64,000 bases of DNA from Hevea brasiliensis (GCF_030052815.1 NC_079503.1:55904735-55968734); one strand, 5' to 3'; shown: positions 11,605-25,258, counted from the stretch's first letter. Numbers and translations are program-made. Notes: a model not told the origin generated them from the letters alone.

Positions 11605-13640
11605 AAATTATGCCATTAACCCAATCAAATTGCTGAGAAAAGTTGGTGACCTGAATCTGCAGAACTGCAGATTTACCATATGAACAGTAAAGTTTCAATG
11701 GCTATAACTCTCTCTAGAAAACTCCGATTTAGGTGATTCTGGAACCGATGGAAACCTAAGACATAGTAGAACATTTCATATGAAGAAAATTAGACCAAAT
11801 TATTGACTTAACTGGATCAAATTGCTGAACGAAATTGGGTTAATAAATCTGTAGAACCAAATTCTGCAGCATGAACAGTAACTGTATTTTGGCTATAACT
11901 TGAGCTAAAAAACTCCAATTGGAGTGATTCAAAAAGGAGAATAAACTTAAGACAATAGGGAACATTTTATATGAAGGAAGTTTTGCCAAATTCTAACAGT
12001 AAAATGACCAATGGAATAGTGCAACCGAGACACCAAAAACTAAAAATTGACAATTTTGCCTAAAAGACTTAAGTGTAGAGAAAATGACCAAAACCAACAA
12101 GTTTGGTGACCAAAATCTGATACGTGGGTGAAATTGGAATTCTCATACCTATTAAACCTTAGAAAGTCAACAATTTGACTTGAATAGTATAGTGAATAGT
12201 AACTCGAAACACAAAAATTTCGAGAATGTCGAATTTAGCACGTTAGAGCTAGGTAAAAGTGAATTTAAATTTATTTTTGGATTTATGCTAAGTTATGGTA
12301 CTGAAACACTGTGAAACTGTGTGTTTCAGCTGAAAAAGACTTGGAAGCTCTGAGAGACTGAGTCAAGGCCTAGAGGCGACTCACGTCAGGTTTGTGCACA
12401 ATAAACCTTATTTGAACCTTTTGTCATTGAAAAATTGATTTAGTGTAATTTATGAAAATTTGAAGTTAATAATGAATTGTGTTGCCATCTTGTGAATGGA
12501 ATTATAACTTTAGAAATTTATTGGATTTCTCACGAATCATTTGAATAAAATATTTGAAATTGATTTTTGATTCACACTTAGCATGACAGTGCCTTATTAT
12601 TCCTCCTCCATTTATGGGGTGAGATCGATTATTTTCCTCCCTTTCTGGTTTACCAGTTGAGGTTGTAGACCGGATGAGTACTCATTAGCTAGCTAGCCAC
12701 CTCCCTCATTGATTTTGATTAGTGAGGTTGTAGATTGCTTTTTCGTGGTGTACAATGCGGCATTGATCGAAAATTTTGTGTCATGGCTTAAGTTGTGAAT
12801 GAATTGGCAACACTGTGTTTCTTAAATTATTTGACTAAATTGTGTTATTATGAGCTTTGATAATTTGTGAAATGTGATTGAGAAATATTTAAACTATGTT
12901 TTGGCAATGAATGATTTATGTATTATATTTTAAATTTTTATTGTGCACCACTGAGTATTTTTATACTCAGCGATAGCTTATTTTGCTGTCGCAGATAAGA
13001 GCAAAGAGAAAGCAGCAGAGTGAGCTGCGGGATTGACAAGAACTCTTGATCACTTTTGTACGGGTATTGTTTTATACCCTTGTAATTATTTTTATGTAAA
13101 TACTGTAATGTCATAAGTATCAATGTAAAGTGAGCAGTTGTATAACAAATTGTAATAATATTATTTTTGGAACTTCTTTTGTAAATGAAGATTTGTAGTT
13201 TGTGAATTTCATATTTTATGCACTATGAATGAAGTTATTAAATATTTGAGATGATAAACTTTGATTGGAATGTGGAATTACTTTTGAAGTGGATTGAATT
13301 GAGTTGACATGAAATTATTCAGTGGTTGGGAGTTGTGAAAAATTTTTGGAAGTGCTTTTTACAGGTTTTTGAAGAACGGTTTTCTCCAAATATAAACGGA
13401 ACTCTGTTAAAATTTTTATAAAATTTACAGTAAAATTAAATTGGACAAAAATTTTTACTAGTTTATAAGCCTTGAATAAATGATTTTAATTCCTACCAAA
13501 ATGCTCACCACTTCCAAAATACAAGAAAATAGTTTTAAAATCCCTTGTAGTGTACTTAATGAATTATAGGTAGGCGAAGTTCGGTAGTTCATTTGGTATT
13601 CTACGGGATCATGTTATGCCTTACAGAGGGGTAAGGTGTG
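11605..13640 (+). repeat. LTR A of element E0, right part
   Basis: This continues the LTR interrupted at 1642 after the AAATT duplication. It aligns with E2 LTR A 38618-40608 through the conserved hairpin region (12951-12992) to ...GAGGGGTAAGGTGTG. The family ends GGTGTGACA; here the last bases are GTGTG followed by CA, so the terminus is either 1 bp short (end at 13642) or cut by the neighbouring B3 fragment. No primer-binding site or gag follows, so E0 is a solo or truncated LTR. Confidence 0.85.
12951..12992 (+). other. Twin hairpin in LTR A (copy in E0)
   Basis: Hairpin 1 is CTGAGTAT/ATACTCAG with a TTTT loop (12951-12970). Hairpin 2 pairs GCGATAGC with GCTGTCGC, with one G-U pair (12970-12992). 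Both recur in every LTR family here with altered but still pairing arms: B2 CTGAGAC/GTCTCAG at 22075-22091, and C CTAAGCA/TGCTTAG at 50989-51006. They follow a conserved GCACCA. This is probably in the transcribed R/U5 leader, which is inference. Confidence 0.6.
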
Positions 13641-14464
13641 CAGCCCAAGCTGTATAGAACAATTTTAGTGAAGAAACCTAGAAGAACTAATGGCTTGATG
13701 ATGGTGGATTAACCCTTGCATGGTGAACGGCAATGGAAGTTTTAGGAAGAGCTTGATTTGGCAATGGAGAGAGTTTGAGGAAGAAGATGGTTTGTAGAAG
13801 TTAGCGGAAGTTAACAGCATTTTTATTAATTTTCAAAGTGCTTGGTGGTCCACTAATGTAAGAATATCATTAATTTAATTCAACTTTCAATTATTCAACA
13901 TTATACCCCTTTTTTTTAACTATTTAAATTATGGACCACCATTTTAATTTTCATGGTATTTTCAAAGTCTAATATCATTTATTTTTAATGTACATTTAGG
14001 TCAAAAGGCAGCTCGAGGTGTCAATTGACCACAATGCCCCTATTCGGGTTGCATTCCTGATTTTTCGGTAACACCAAGTTTTGTTGTTTTCTCGATTTCT
14101 CATTTTTCTTTGTACTAATTAATTAATTTTTCTTTGATATTTCTAATGATATTTATACTTTAATAATTCTTTAATTATGTCTTGACACTAAATTCTGAGG
14201 GTTCTCTGTAGTCCTGGGGTCGGCTATTGCCTGCTCCGTAACTTCCCCGTGCGGTCACCCATTGCTGCGGTGATGGCTCGTTTAACTTACTTTCATTTCA
14301 TTGCTATTATTTTTCCTTTGTTTTTCTTGTATTTTCTTTTCTTGTATTTCATTATTTTATGTCTCCTCACTAACATTTAAATGTAGTTCTAGGCATTCTA
14401 ACTGTCCGGACAGACATTGGTCACTGGAACACTAGAACGCACTACCGAACATAGGGGTGTTACA
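13641..14464 (-). repeat. Truncated LTR of a B-type subfamily (B3), reversed
   Basis: On the minus strand the LTR starts at 14464 with TGTAACACCCCTATGTTCGG, the B-type terminus, and runs about 820 bp before ending against E0 at 13641. The remaining roughly 2.9 kb of the LTR is absent. The shared landmarks are the GGTCACCCAT...GGCTCG block and the AATTAATTAA stretch. It is more diverged from B1 and B2 than they are in their first 600 bp. No target duplication is visible. Confidence 0.75.
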
Positions 14465-15900
14465 GTTAAACGAGCCGAAAACCGTAGCAATGGGTGACCG
14501 CATGGAGAAGTTACGGCGTGGACCGTTGACTGGCCCTGGACCGCAGGGAACCTTGAAAAATATTTTTAAGATTTAAATAAACATCTATTGAAGTATAAAT
14601 ATCATTAGAAATATTACAGAAAAATTAATTAATTAGTACAAAGAATAACGAGAAATCGAGAAAACGACAAAACTCGGTGTTACCGAAAAATCGGGAATGC
14701 AACCCGAATAGGGGCATTGTGGTCATTTGACATCATGAGTTGCCTTTTGACCTAAATGTCCATTAAAAATAAATGATATTAAGCCTTGAAAATATCATAA
14801 AAATTAAAGTGGTGGTACATAATGTAAATAGTGGAAGTGATGAGGCAAACTTGCAAAATTTGGAAACTTTGAATAAATAACTATTTATTTTTCATTAGTG
14901 CTCTACTAACCTCAACCTTTGGACACGTAAAGAGGCACTTGGAGCACCAGGAAGTCATCTTCTACCTTACCTTGCAAACCAGCCGAAGCTTCCAAGGAGA
15001 ATCCTCCATTGCCGTCCACACTCCAAGCTTGAATCCACCATGATTAAACCATAAAAACCTCAAGTGCCTTCATTAAACTTGACCACTACACCTTGGGCAG
15101 CACTTATGGAACAAGAAAGAAGGAATTTGGTGGAGTTTTGAGGAAGTCCATAAGAGGTAAGTGGCCATTCTTCATCCTTTCTTTGTTAAATGTTGAGTTG
15201 ATGTTGTGGTGAGTTGATTTATGAAAGAATTTTGAAGTTTTGATGAGTTAGGTTGAGCTCCATTTCGGTAGCCATGGAAGTTTAATATGTTAACTTGTTT
15301 TCTTCATGTATTTGGTGATTTGGGGTATTGATTTAAATGTTTAATTGTATTGAAGTTGAATTTCATGTATAAAGTTTGAATGGTAAGCTTGAAAAGTGAA
15401 AATGGAAGTTGATGTGTATGTGTAATTTTTTGGCAGCCTCATGATGAAGATTGAAGTGTTTAAATTAATGAAAAGGTTTTTGAATTATGGTACTAGAAGT
15501 GGCAGCTTATGTGTATGATTGAGTAGAGAATAAATGTGTAAATTGATGATGGAAGTAATGTGTAATATTTAGGAAAGTTTATGTGTATATATTGTAGGGT
15601 TTGGACCTTATGAATTATGGTTGCATTTGGAGCATTGTGAAATTGTTATATTCTATCCAAGTTGACCTATAATGTAAGGTAATGAATGGTTATGGTTAGT
15701 GCCAAATGCAGAATGGTGTGGGGAAGTGAAGATGAAGTTGGTAAATATGTGTTTGGTTTGGTGTTTGAAAGGCATATAGAGGGCAGTGCGCAAATGAGCC
15801 TATAACCCTAAGTGTATGACTCCAATTGGTATGAGGCCAATTGGAGGTGAAACTAGGCACAAAATGTGCCAACTTTCATGAAAAAAGCCTACCTAAATTC
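14465..15900 (+). repeat. Truncated LTR B1, plus strand
   Basis: This begins inside the LTR (GTTAAACGAGCCGAAAACCG, equal to 36367 onward), so about 175 bp of its 5' end are missing. It is closely similar to 36367-37001, including GTGGAAGTGATGAGGC and the block around CTTGAATCCACCATG. It stops at 15900 where LTR B2 starts. It probably represents the 5' LTR of the element whose pol and 3' LTR B1 survive at 33344-37001. Confidence 0.75.
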
Positions 15901-17600
15901 TGTAACACCCCTATGTTCGGTAGTGCGTTCTACTGTTCTAGTGACCAGTGTTGTCCGGACAGCTAGGATGCCTAGAACTACACTTCGATATGAGTGAGGA
16001 GACATAAAATAATAAAATACAAGAAGAGAAAATACAAGAAAAACAAAGGAAAAATAATAGCAAAGAAATGTAACCAAGTTAAGCGAGCCGAGAACCCTAG
16101 CGATGGGTGACCGCACCGGGAAGTCACGGCGTGGACCGTTGACTAGCCTTGGACTGCGGGGAACCCTGAAAAATATTTTTAGGACTCAAATAAATATTTA
16201 TTGAAGTATAAATATCATTAGAAATATCAAAGAAAAATTAATTAATTATTACAAAGAAAAGTGAGAAATCGAAAAACGGACAAAAACCCGGTGTTACCGA
16301 AAAATTGGGAATGCAATCCGAACAGGGGCATTGTGGTCATTTGGCACCCCGATTTGTCTTTTGACCTAAATGTCCATTAAAAATAAATAATATTACACTT
16401 GGAAAATATAATGAAAAATTAATTTAGTGGTACCTAATGTAAATAACAAAAATGGAGTGTAAATGGAGTAATTATCACTTAAAACTTATTAAATTATTAT
16501 CCTAGCATGAGTGGAGCACTATGGGATTGAATAACCATTAATTGGGCAGGTGTATCTCCACTAACATCTTCATCTTCTTCAATTCACTCACCATGCCGAA
16601 ATCAAAAGCTTGAGAACCCTCCCATGGCCGCCCAAATGCATGGTTTATTATACCCATTTTCAAACTAAATTTTGTTTACTTGTCTTCATTAATTTTGATC
16701 CCCACCTCACAAGGAAGAAGTAGATACCAAAATCAAGGGAGTTTAGTGAAGATTTAACGAGTCCCAACAATAGGTAAGTGTTTGAATTGATTTAGTTCTT
16801 ATGTAAAGTTTGTGGGAAGCTTGAGTTGAATGAATTGATGAAGAAATTTTGAGATTTTGGTGAATTGTTATTATGCACTAGTTTAGGTAGCCACGGTAAT
16901 TAAAGAATTTGAATTATTTTCACATGAAATTTATGGGCATTGATGTTGATTAAAGTGAATAGAAGTTTAGTAGGTTAATTGTTAGTGTATGTTAAAGTTG
17001 TGCACTTGAGTTGGAAATTATATTAAGTTTGAAATTCTATGCGTAAATGATTAAATGGACAGCCATGAAATTGTACACTAAATGAAATATTATTACATGT
17101 ATTGTGAAGAATTAATGATTGACTAATGTGAATTAAAGTTTTGGTAAGTTAACTTCATGTATATGTGATGTTGAACCAAGTGGAGAATTGAGCTTGAAAA
17201 TAATTATGGAGACTTTACAATGCGGCAGCTTGTTAACTCCTTGAAGGATGCTGGAATTCTTGAAGATGTTTGATGAATTATGGTCCTAAAATTTGCCAAA
17301 TGTGTATGTAAGTTAGTGGTGAAGTTGTATGTTAGGATAGTGGAGAAGTTATGTGTTATGGTTAGGTGATTAAGTTGTTGTAAATGAGTTTGACAAATTC
17401 TGCACTTTATGGTGTATGTTGAATGTGATTGTAAGCTGCCAAAATGATCAATAATATGTTGTGAATTATGTTTAGGTCATGGTACAACCAGAATTGGCTT
17501 GAATGTTAAGTTTGGTAAGTGTTAAAAGTGATCCTTGATGTGTATGAAGGAAATGCAATATGGCAGTTTGTGTTTTGGGCCTAGAACCTTAAGTGTGTAG

Positions 17601-17627
17601 CTCCAATTGGTATGAGACCAATTGGAG
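17601..17627. other. CCAATTGG hairpin in LTR B2, 11-bp perfect stem
   Basis: The arm CTCCAATTGGT (17601-17611) pairs perfectly with ACCAATTGGAG (17617-17627) around the loop ATGAG. The LTR A version (1373-1395) keeps the core but differs in the flanking bases. Confidence 0.55.
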
Positions 17628-18964
17628 GTGAAACTAGGCGCAAAATGTGCCAACTTTCATGAAGAAAGCTTGCCAAAATTCTGCTTGCAAGGTAGCTTGA
17701 AAAATGACCAAATCCAGATTAAGTGCAAATAAGGCCTGAAAATTTACCAATTGGGCAACAGTTAGTGTTTAGGCCATAACTCACTCAAAACAGGTCCAAT
17801 TGACCTGAAATTTTGACCATGAATAGTTAAGACCTATATCTACAAGTCTTATGAAGACATCAAAGCCCAGAAATGACCATAAGAAAGTCAAAAAGCTCGC
17901 ACAAGTTCGGGTCCAAAAACTGGCCGAACCAAAATTGACCTAAAATGGCTTAAAGTGACCAATTTTGATACAATTTGACCAGCAATAGTAAAATGACCAT
18001 AACTTGGTCTACATAACTCAGAATGACCTGAAATTTTGCCCTGCGTTCCATAAGACATAGATCTACAAGTTTGTAGTTTAGACCAAAACCTGAAAACTGA
18101 GGGAACTAGGTCGTCCGGCTAGGTCAAACTAGTATCCCGGAATCCAGCAAATTGCACTAAAGTGCACTATACATGGAAATGAATTGGGTAATATGTACCA
18201 ACCCTAAAAGACTATTGAATGTGACATATTAGTAACATTAAAACCTAATTTATCTAGAATGCACCGAGGGTTGACATATTAGGTAATTAAGCAAATAATA
18301 GAATTCAGTGAATTAATTATCAATCATTATCATTAGAGACAGTTTAAATGAGTACTGAAACACTTCAAATTGTGTTTCTCAGTTAGCAAAGACTCAGGAA
18401 AAGGGAAAGAAACACTGAGTCAAGGCGAGGAGACAGTTATCAGAGGTTTGTGCACAACAGCTATTTCTTTTGAATTTTCAATTGAAATAAATTATGACAA
18501 TTTGTATGTTATTATTTTAAATTGTGGAAAATTGTTTGAATGGAAATTTAATGCATACTTATTGCTTGAAAAATATTGCAAATGGTTTGAAATCACAGCT
18601 ATCATGTATATTTGATTAAATTCCTCGCTAGCTTGTCTAGTGGGACGAATTGGCTTTGAATTCCCTCTCTAACTGAAGTGTTGAGGTATGTGTCAGTTGA
18701 GGACGAATAGGATGAGTACTCATATTATTGCTAGCTAGCTATGTTATTCCTCACTAGCCATCGGCTTTTTGGACGAATTGGACTATGAAATCATGATTAA
18801 GCTATGTGTGTGATTTATTGATATTTATTGTGATATTGTAAAATGGAGTTTAATTCTTTATGACATTCACTATCTTTTGAATTTAACTATGATTTTAAGT
18901 ATCAACAGTTCATATGATTTATGGTTTATGGTTTTAAATTGTATTTTCTTAATGTTGTGCACCA

Positions 18965-19003
18965 CTGAGACATTGGCTCAGCAATAGCTTTTTCATTGCT
19001 GTC
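18965..19003 (+). other. Twin hairpin in LTR B2
   Basis: Hairpin 1 is CTGAG...CTCAG at 18965-18981, with one internal A-G mismatch in this decayed copy; the sister copy at 22075-22091 is perfect. It is followed by AGCAAT...ATTGCT. It sits directly after GTGCACCA, as in LTR A and LTR C. Confidence 0.5.
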
Positions 19004-19618
19004 ATAGGTAGACAGAGGGACAAAGCAGCAGAGTAGGCTATTTTTACTATATTTTGAGATTTCGCCGGGTATACTGAGTATACCATATTTTGTAGTTTTT
19101 GTTGTAATGTATGTGTTCTGTATGTATATATTGTACTTGGTCTTGAGCAGTTGTAAACTAAAATTGTAAATTATTTTGGCCTGTAAAAATATTGTGATAT
19201 ATTTCTCTTATCTCAGCTTTTGGAAACACAGAAAAATTGTTGTTGAATTGAGTTGAGAAATCTATTGTGTTAAACTGTTATTGGAGTTTGGGTTTGAACA
19301 AATTTATTGCAAGTGCTTTTTTTTTTTTAAAGGTTTTTTAAGAATTGTTTTATTCAAAATACAGATGGCACTCTGCCAAAATTTTTACAGAAATTATTGC
19401 TACTTCAGATTTGTTAATTGGTTCACTTCAGTAAAAAAAAAAAAAAAATTTAACACCTGTCAAAAGTGCTCACCACTATAAAATGAAATATAAGAAAAGG
19501 TTTAAAATCCCTTGTAGTGTATTTAATGGGTTATCAGTAGATGAAGTTTGGTAATTCATTAGGTATACTACAGGATCATGTTATACCTTACAGAGGGATA
19601 GGGTGTGACATGTTTTAG

Positions 19619-19630
19619 AGGTATCAGAGC
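19619..19630 (+). other. Primer-binding site of E1, one base changed
   Basis: AGGTATCAGAGC lies 8 bp after the LTR end, against TGGTATCAGAGC in E3 (51628). The first base is T to A; the rest matches the initiator-Met tRNA site. The offset of several bases after the LTR also occurs in E2 and E5. Confidence 0.8.
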
Positions 19631-19796
19631 TAGTTTTTAAATTCTGTTTTGACTTGCAGTTTGAATATTCTTTCTTCATAGTACAACTGCTCAATGTCAT
19701 TGTTTGATATATATAGTTCATTACATTATAAATTTGCACTAACGGGAGGAAATCTCCTTGTGTTATTTGTTCAGGAGGTATAATATCCTCAAATTG

Positions 19797-21453
19797 ACTA
19801 TAGAAGAAGGGGATCGTTCAGTCGATCAATCAAAAGAGGCTGAGGTACAAGGGGAAGCCCCAGCCCTTCATAATGTGAGTGGATCAGCCACACCAGTCCC
19901 CTTAGTAACGCAGTTTCCTGCTCAGTTTGCTCAGCAGATGGCTGCAATGTTCCAATAGATGGTTGGTAACATGCCTGCCCAAGCCCCACTACAGACACCA
20001 GTGGTACAACCACAGTCTTCAGCTAGGTAGTATGACAAGCTGATTAAATATGAGGCTACTGAGTCCAAGGGGACAGTAGATCCACTAGAGGCAGAACAAT
20101 GGTTGGAGAGAATGGATAGGGTGTTCAAGAAACTATACTGTATAGAGGAGCTCAGATTTAAGTATTCAGTGTCACTGCTATAGGGAGATGCATATGACTG
20201 GGGGAAAACCATTCCTCATAGTTTGGCGGAACCTCTAGTACTAACCTGGGATCACTTTCTGTGGGAGTTCAGACAAAAATATATCCCAGATGCCTATGTG
20301 GATCAGAAGCTATAGGAGTTCTTAAGTCTAAAACAGGGAAGTAGATTAGTGGCAGAATATGAAAGGGAATTTTCCCACCTAAGCCACTATGCAGAAAGTC
20401 TCCTTTCTACCAGCAGGAAAAGATGTAAGAGGTTTGAAACCGGCTTAAAGCCTAGTATTAGATTACAGGTGGTCGGATTCAAACATACTAACTTCTCTGA
20501 GCTCATTTCTCAAGCACTGAAATTAGAAAGAATTAAGTCAGAAGTGGCCCCAGAGAAAAAGAAATCAGAGAAGACAGAAAAAGAAAAAGAGGGAAAGACA
20601 GTAGATCAGAGTTCCAGTAGTCCTACTAGGAAGAGGAAGAACTTTAGGGGACACAGTAGGGGTGGTAAAAAGTCCAGTAGGGGAAGATTTTTAGGATAGA
20701 GACCTCCTCCATCTGGTCAGCAAACTACCAGAAGTTCCTACCCTCCCCGCCAATGTGAAACTTGTGGAAGAAATCATGGTGGGGTATGCTATAAGGCCAT
20801 AGGAGCCTGTTATAATTGTAGAAGCACAGGACATTTTGCTAAAGACTGTACCAGTGCCCATAGAGTTGGGCCACCTCCTACTACTGTAGAAGGGTCAGTT
20901 TAGAATCCTACCACCAAAGGTTCACAACCACCTAGCAGAGGTAGAGGCAGGGGTAGAGGTAGTCCAGCAGGTAGCCAAGGCACAGTGAATCAGTCAGAGC
21001 AAGGCAGTGCTCTAGTCAGAGTCTACGCAATGAGACATAGAGAAAAGGCTGAGACATCTGATATTGTGGCTAGTACCTTTTCAACTTTTAATCAAGATGT
21101 GTTTGTATTATTTGATCCGGATTCTACCCATTCCTATGTGAGTACTAGCATCATTGATTTCATTACTGTTCTGTGTGTGAAAATGGACTTTAAGGTGCTA
21201 GTAATAAGTCCGCTAGGACAAGAGGTCAGGGTCAATAGAATGTATAAGGATTGTCCTTTGGTGATCCAAGGACATACTTTTCTGTCTGATCTCATTGAAA
21301 TGCCCTTCAGAGATTATGAAATCATCTTGGGCATGGATTGGTTAGCTAGGCATCACGCCATGATTGACTGTAGACTAAAGACAGTCACTTTTGGTCTCCT
21401 TTAGTATAGTGATGAGGTAATACATGGGGAGAGGCAGCCATTGCCATCAAATA
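19797..21453 (+). pseudogene. Gypsy gag and protease (E1 left part), broken
   Basis: This aligns with the E2 and E5 gag. The start codon has become ATA at 19800. Recognisable parts are the Gag core (AEQWLERMDRVFKKL, WDHFLWEFRQKYIPDAY, VAEYEREFSHLSHYAESL), a basic Ser-rich linker and a CCHC zinc knuckle (CYNCRSTGHFAKDC, near 20812-20853). The protease is MRHREKAETSD to IILGMDWLARHHAMIDC (20985-21404). Its active site reads LFDPDST (D-P-D instead of D-P-G, 21114-21122), so the essential Gly is lost. Stops at 19956, 20028, 20181, 20313, 20697, 20901 and 21402 are all TAG at positions that are Gln in the relatives. The frame is cut at 21453 by LTR B2 of E5. RT resumes only at 33344, with about 204 bp missing relative to E2. 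Confidence 0.9.
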
Positions 21454-24400
21454 TGTCACAACCTACCCCTCTGTAAGGCATAACATGATCCCGTAGTATA
21501 CCTAATGAATTACCAACTTCGTCTACTGATAACCCATTAAAAACACTACAAGGGATTTTAAAACTTTTCTTACTTCTTTTTACAGTGGTGAGCACTATTT
21601 ACAGTTGTTAAATTTTTTTTTTGAATTTAAATGAAAGAGAAAACACATTTGAATTATTAGGACTTTCTGTAAAAATTTTGGCGGAGTGCCTTCTGTATTT
21701 TGAATAAAACAGTTCTTCAGAAAACCTGTAAAAGCACTTCAATATAATTCTCAATCTCCACTTCAACAGTTAAACAATACAATATCTTTTTCAACTCAAA
21801 TCCAAAATAATTTTTCAAAGACTGAGATAAAAGAAATATAATACAATTTTTACAAGGTCAAAATACTCATAATTTACTTTACAACTTCAATGTACAATTT
21901 TAATTTACAACTGCTCAAAATCAAGAACAATATATACATACAGTGAACATACATTACAGTACAAAATGCAAAATATGGTATACTCAATGTACCCGATGAT
22001 TTCTCGCTGAATGTACTAGCAAATTAGTCTGCCTCATTAATCTGTCTACCGCGACAAAGAATGAAAAGCTATCGCTGAGACAATGTCTCAGTGGTGCACA
22101 ACATTAACCAAATACAACTTTAAATCACAGTTCATAAATCATATAAATGATAGATACGTAAAACCATAGTTAAATTTAAGACAATGAATGTCATAAGGAA
22201 TTTAACACAATATCACAATAAATCTCAGTAATCAAAACGTAGTTAAATTTAAAAGACAGTGAATGTCAATAAGAATTTAAACTCCATTTCACAAATTATC
22301 AAAGCTAATAATAACACAATTTAGTCAAATAATTTACGAACACAGTGTTGCCAATTCATACACAACTTAAGCCATAACACAAAATTTTCGATCAATGCCG
22401 CGTTGTACACCACGACAAAGCAATCACAACCCCACTAATCGAAATCAATGAGGAAGGGAGCTAGCTATATAATGAGTACTCATCCGATCACCTCAACTGG
22501 TAAACCAGAGAGGGAGAAAAAAAAACGATCACGACTCCATAAATGGAGAAGGAAAATAAACGATCACAACCCCATAAATGGAGAAGGAATGATATGATAC
22601 TGTCATGCTAAGTGTGAACACAAAATCAATTCCAAACATTTTATTCAAATGATTCATGAGAATCCAATAAATTTCTAAAGTCATAAATTCATTCACAAAA
22701 TGGCAACACAATTCATAATTAACTTCAAATTTTCACAAATCACACTAAATCAATTTTTCCACAGTTTCAAACCATTTACAATGCTTTTCAAGAAATAAGT
22801 ATCCATTCAAACACATTTCCATAATTGAAAACAATAATAGACAAATAGTCATAATTTATTTCAATTGAAAAATTCAAAAGAAATAACTGTTGTGCACAAA
22901 CCTATGATAACTGTCTCCTGGTCTTGACTCAGTGTTTCCTTCCCTTTCCCTGAGTCTTTGCTAACTGAGAAACACAATTTGAAGTGTTTCAGTACTTAAT
23001 TAAACTGTCTCTAACGATAATGCTTGATAATTAATTCACTGAATTCTAATATTTGCTTAGTCAACATAATATGTCGACCCTCGATACATTCTAGGTAAAT
23101 TAGGTTTTAATGTTATTAATATGTCACATTCGATAGTATTTTAGGGTTGGTACATGTTACCAAGTTTGTTTTCGTGTATACTGCATTTTCTTGCAATTTG
23201 CTAGATTCCGGGATACTAGTTTGACCTAACCGGACGACCTAGTTCCCTCGGTTATCGGGTTTTGGTCGAAACTACAAACTTGTAGATCTATGTCTTATTG
23301 CATGCGGGGCAAAATTTCAGGTCATTCTGAGTTATTTAGACCAAGTTATGGTCATTTTACTATTGCTGGTCAAATTGCATCAAAATTGGTCACTTTAGGC
23401 CATTTTAGGTCAATTTTGGTTCGGCCAGTTTTTGGACCCGAACTTGTGCAAGCTGTTTGACTTGCTTATGGTCATTTCTGGGCTTTGATGTCTTCATAAG
23501 ACTTGTAGATATGGCTCTTAACTATTCATGGTCAAAATTTTAGGTCAATTGGACCTGTTTTGAGTGAGCTATGGCCTAAACACTAACTGCTGCCCAAATG
23601 GTCAATTTTCAGGCCTCAATTGCACTTAATCCGGATTTGGTAATTTTTCAAGCTACCTTGCAAGCAGAATTTTGGAAAGCTTCCTTCATGAAAGTTGGCA
23701 AATTTTGTGCCTAGTTTCACCTCCAATTGGTCTCATACCAATTGGAGCCACACACTTAAGGTTCTAGGCCAAAATGCACACTGCCCTATTGCACTTCCTT
23801 TATTACTCATCAAATATCACTTTTAGCATTTACCAATTCACACATTCTTACCCAATCTGGTTTGTACCATAACCTAAACATATTTTACCACATATTGTTG
23901 ATCATTTTGGTAGCTTACAATCACATTCAATATGCACATTATAGTCCAGAATTTACCAACTTCAATTTACACACAATTTAATTACATAACAAGCTCATTT
24001 ACATGCCTAAACTCAAACCCTTGTACACATATACATTCTGCCATAGCAAGCACCATAATTCAACCATGTAATTTCATAAACCAACCCATGAAATAACATT
24101 TTTTTGGTTCACAATGCAAGCTGCCAATTCATACATCACACTCCATTAATTTCCAAGCTTCCAAATTCAAATACACATTCACAATATACTTAGTATACAT
24201 CACCCAATTTATTCCTACACATATAAAAACATAATCAACCCTTTAATCTACCATTTACAAGCAAGAATAAACTGCCCTCAAGGAGTTTCCATGGCTGCCA
24301 AAAATAAACATCTCCCTTAGAACATTAAATTCCAAAATTCTTTCCACAATTCAAGTACCCATAACCTCCTTACTAACTTTAATGAAGCACTAACCAAAAA

Positions 24401-25258
24401 CACAAACTTACCACTTGAGAAACTCTTCAAAATCTCTCCCAAACTTGGTCTTCTTGCTGCCAATCTACTGCCCATGATGTGTAGAACAGTTTTTGTGAAG
24501 GAAGCTAGTGAAAGTGGCTAAATCATGGTTGCATGGCTTGGTTAAGCTTTGGCCATGGAGTATCTTCAATGGAGGTTCACGGCTGAAATTTTGAGAAGTG
24601 AGGAAGATGACAATCGTCTAGTCCAAATTGATGAATAAGTGGTCCACTTTGGTGGGTGAGTGGAGTACTAAGGGCCTTTAATATTAGTTTATTCATAAAT
24701 TTCATTTTCCCACATTTAACTCCCCATTTTTGCTATTTATATTAGGTACCACTAATTTAATTTTTCATTATATTTTCCAAGTGTAATATTATTTATTTTT
24801 AATGGACATTTAGGTCAAAAGACAACTCAGGGTGTCAAATGACCACAATGCCCCTGTTCGGGTTGCATTCCCGATTTTTCGGTAACACCGGGTTTTGTCC
24901 ATTTTTCAATTTCTCACTTTTCTTTGTACTAATTAATTAATTTTTCTTTGATATTTCTAATGATATTTATACTTCAATTGATGTCTTTTTAAGTCTTAAA
25001 AATATTTTTCAGGGTTCCTCGCGGTCCAGGGCTAGTCAACGGTCCACGCCGTGACTTCCCGGTGTGGTCACCCATCGCTAGGGTTCTCGGCTCGCTTGAC
25101 TTGGTTACATTTCTTTGCTATTATTTTTCCTTTGTTTTTCTTGTATTTCATTATTTTATGTCTCCTCAATCATAACGAAGTTTAGTTCTAGGCATCCTAG
25201 CCCGACAAAGATCGTCACCGAACAAGAGAATGCACTCATCGAACTTAGGGGTGTTACA
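21454..25258 (-). repeat. LTR B2 as 3' LTR of E5
   Basis: A 3805-bp LTR which on the minus strand starts TGTAACACCCCTAAGTTCG at 25258 and ends GTTGTGACA at 21454. It is the closest copy to 15901-19610. It contains a perfect hairpin 1 (CTGAGAC/GTCTCAG, 22075-22091). It is preceded on its own strand by a polypurine tract, so it is a true 3' LTR. Confidence 0.9.

Larger units (their letters stand above)
15901..19610 (+). repeat. LTR B2, 5' LTR of plus-strand element E1
   Basis: A 3710-bp LTR from TGTAACACCCCTATGTTCGG to ...GATAGGGTGTGACA. It is followed by a primer-binding site and gag, so it is a 5' LTR. It was inserted into LTR B1; the five bases before it are AATTC, and the partner duplication is not found. 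Its closest relative here is the minus-strand copy at 21454-25258 (for example the block around GGTACCTAATGTAAATAAC). It contains an 11-bp-stem hairpin (17601-17627) and the twin hairpin (18965 on). Confidence 0.9.
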
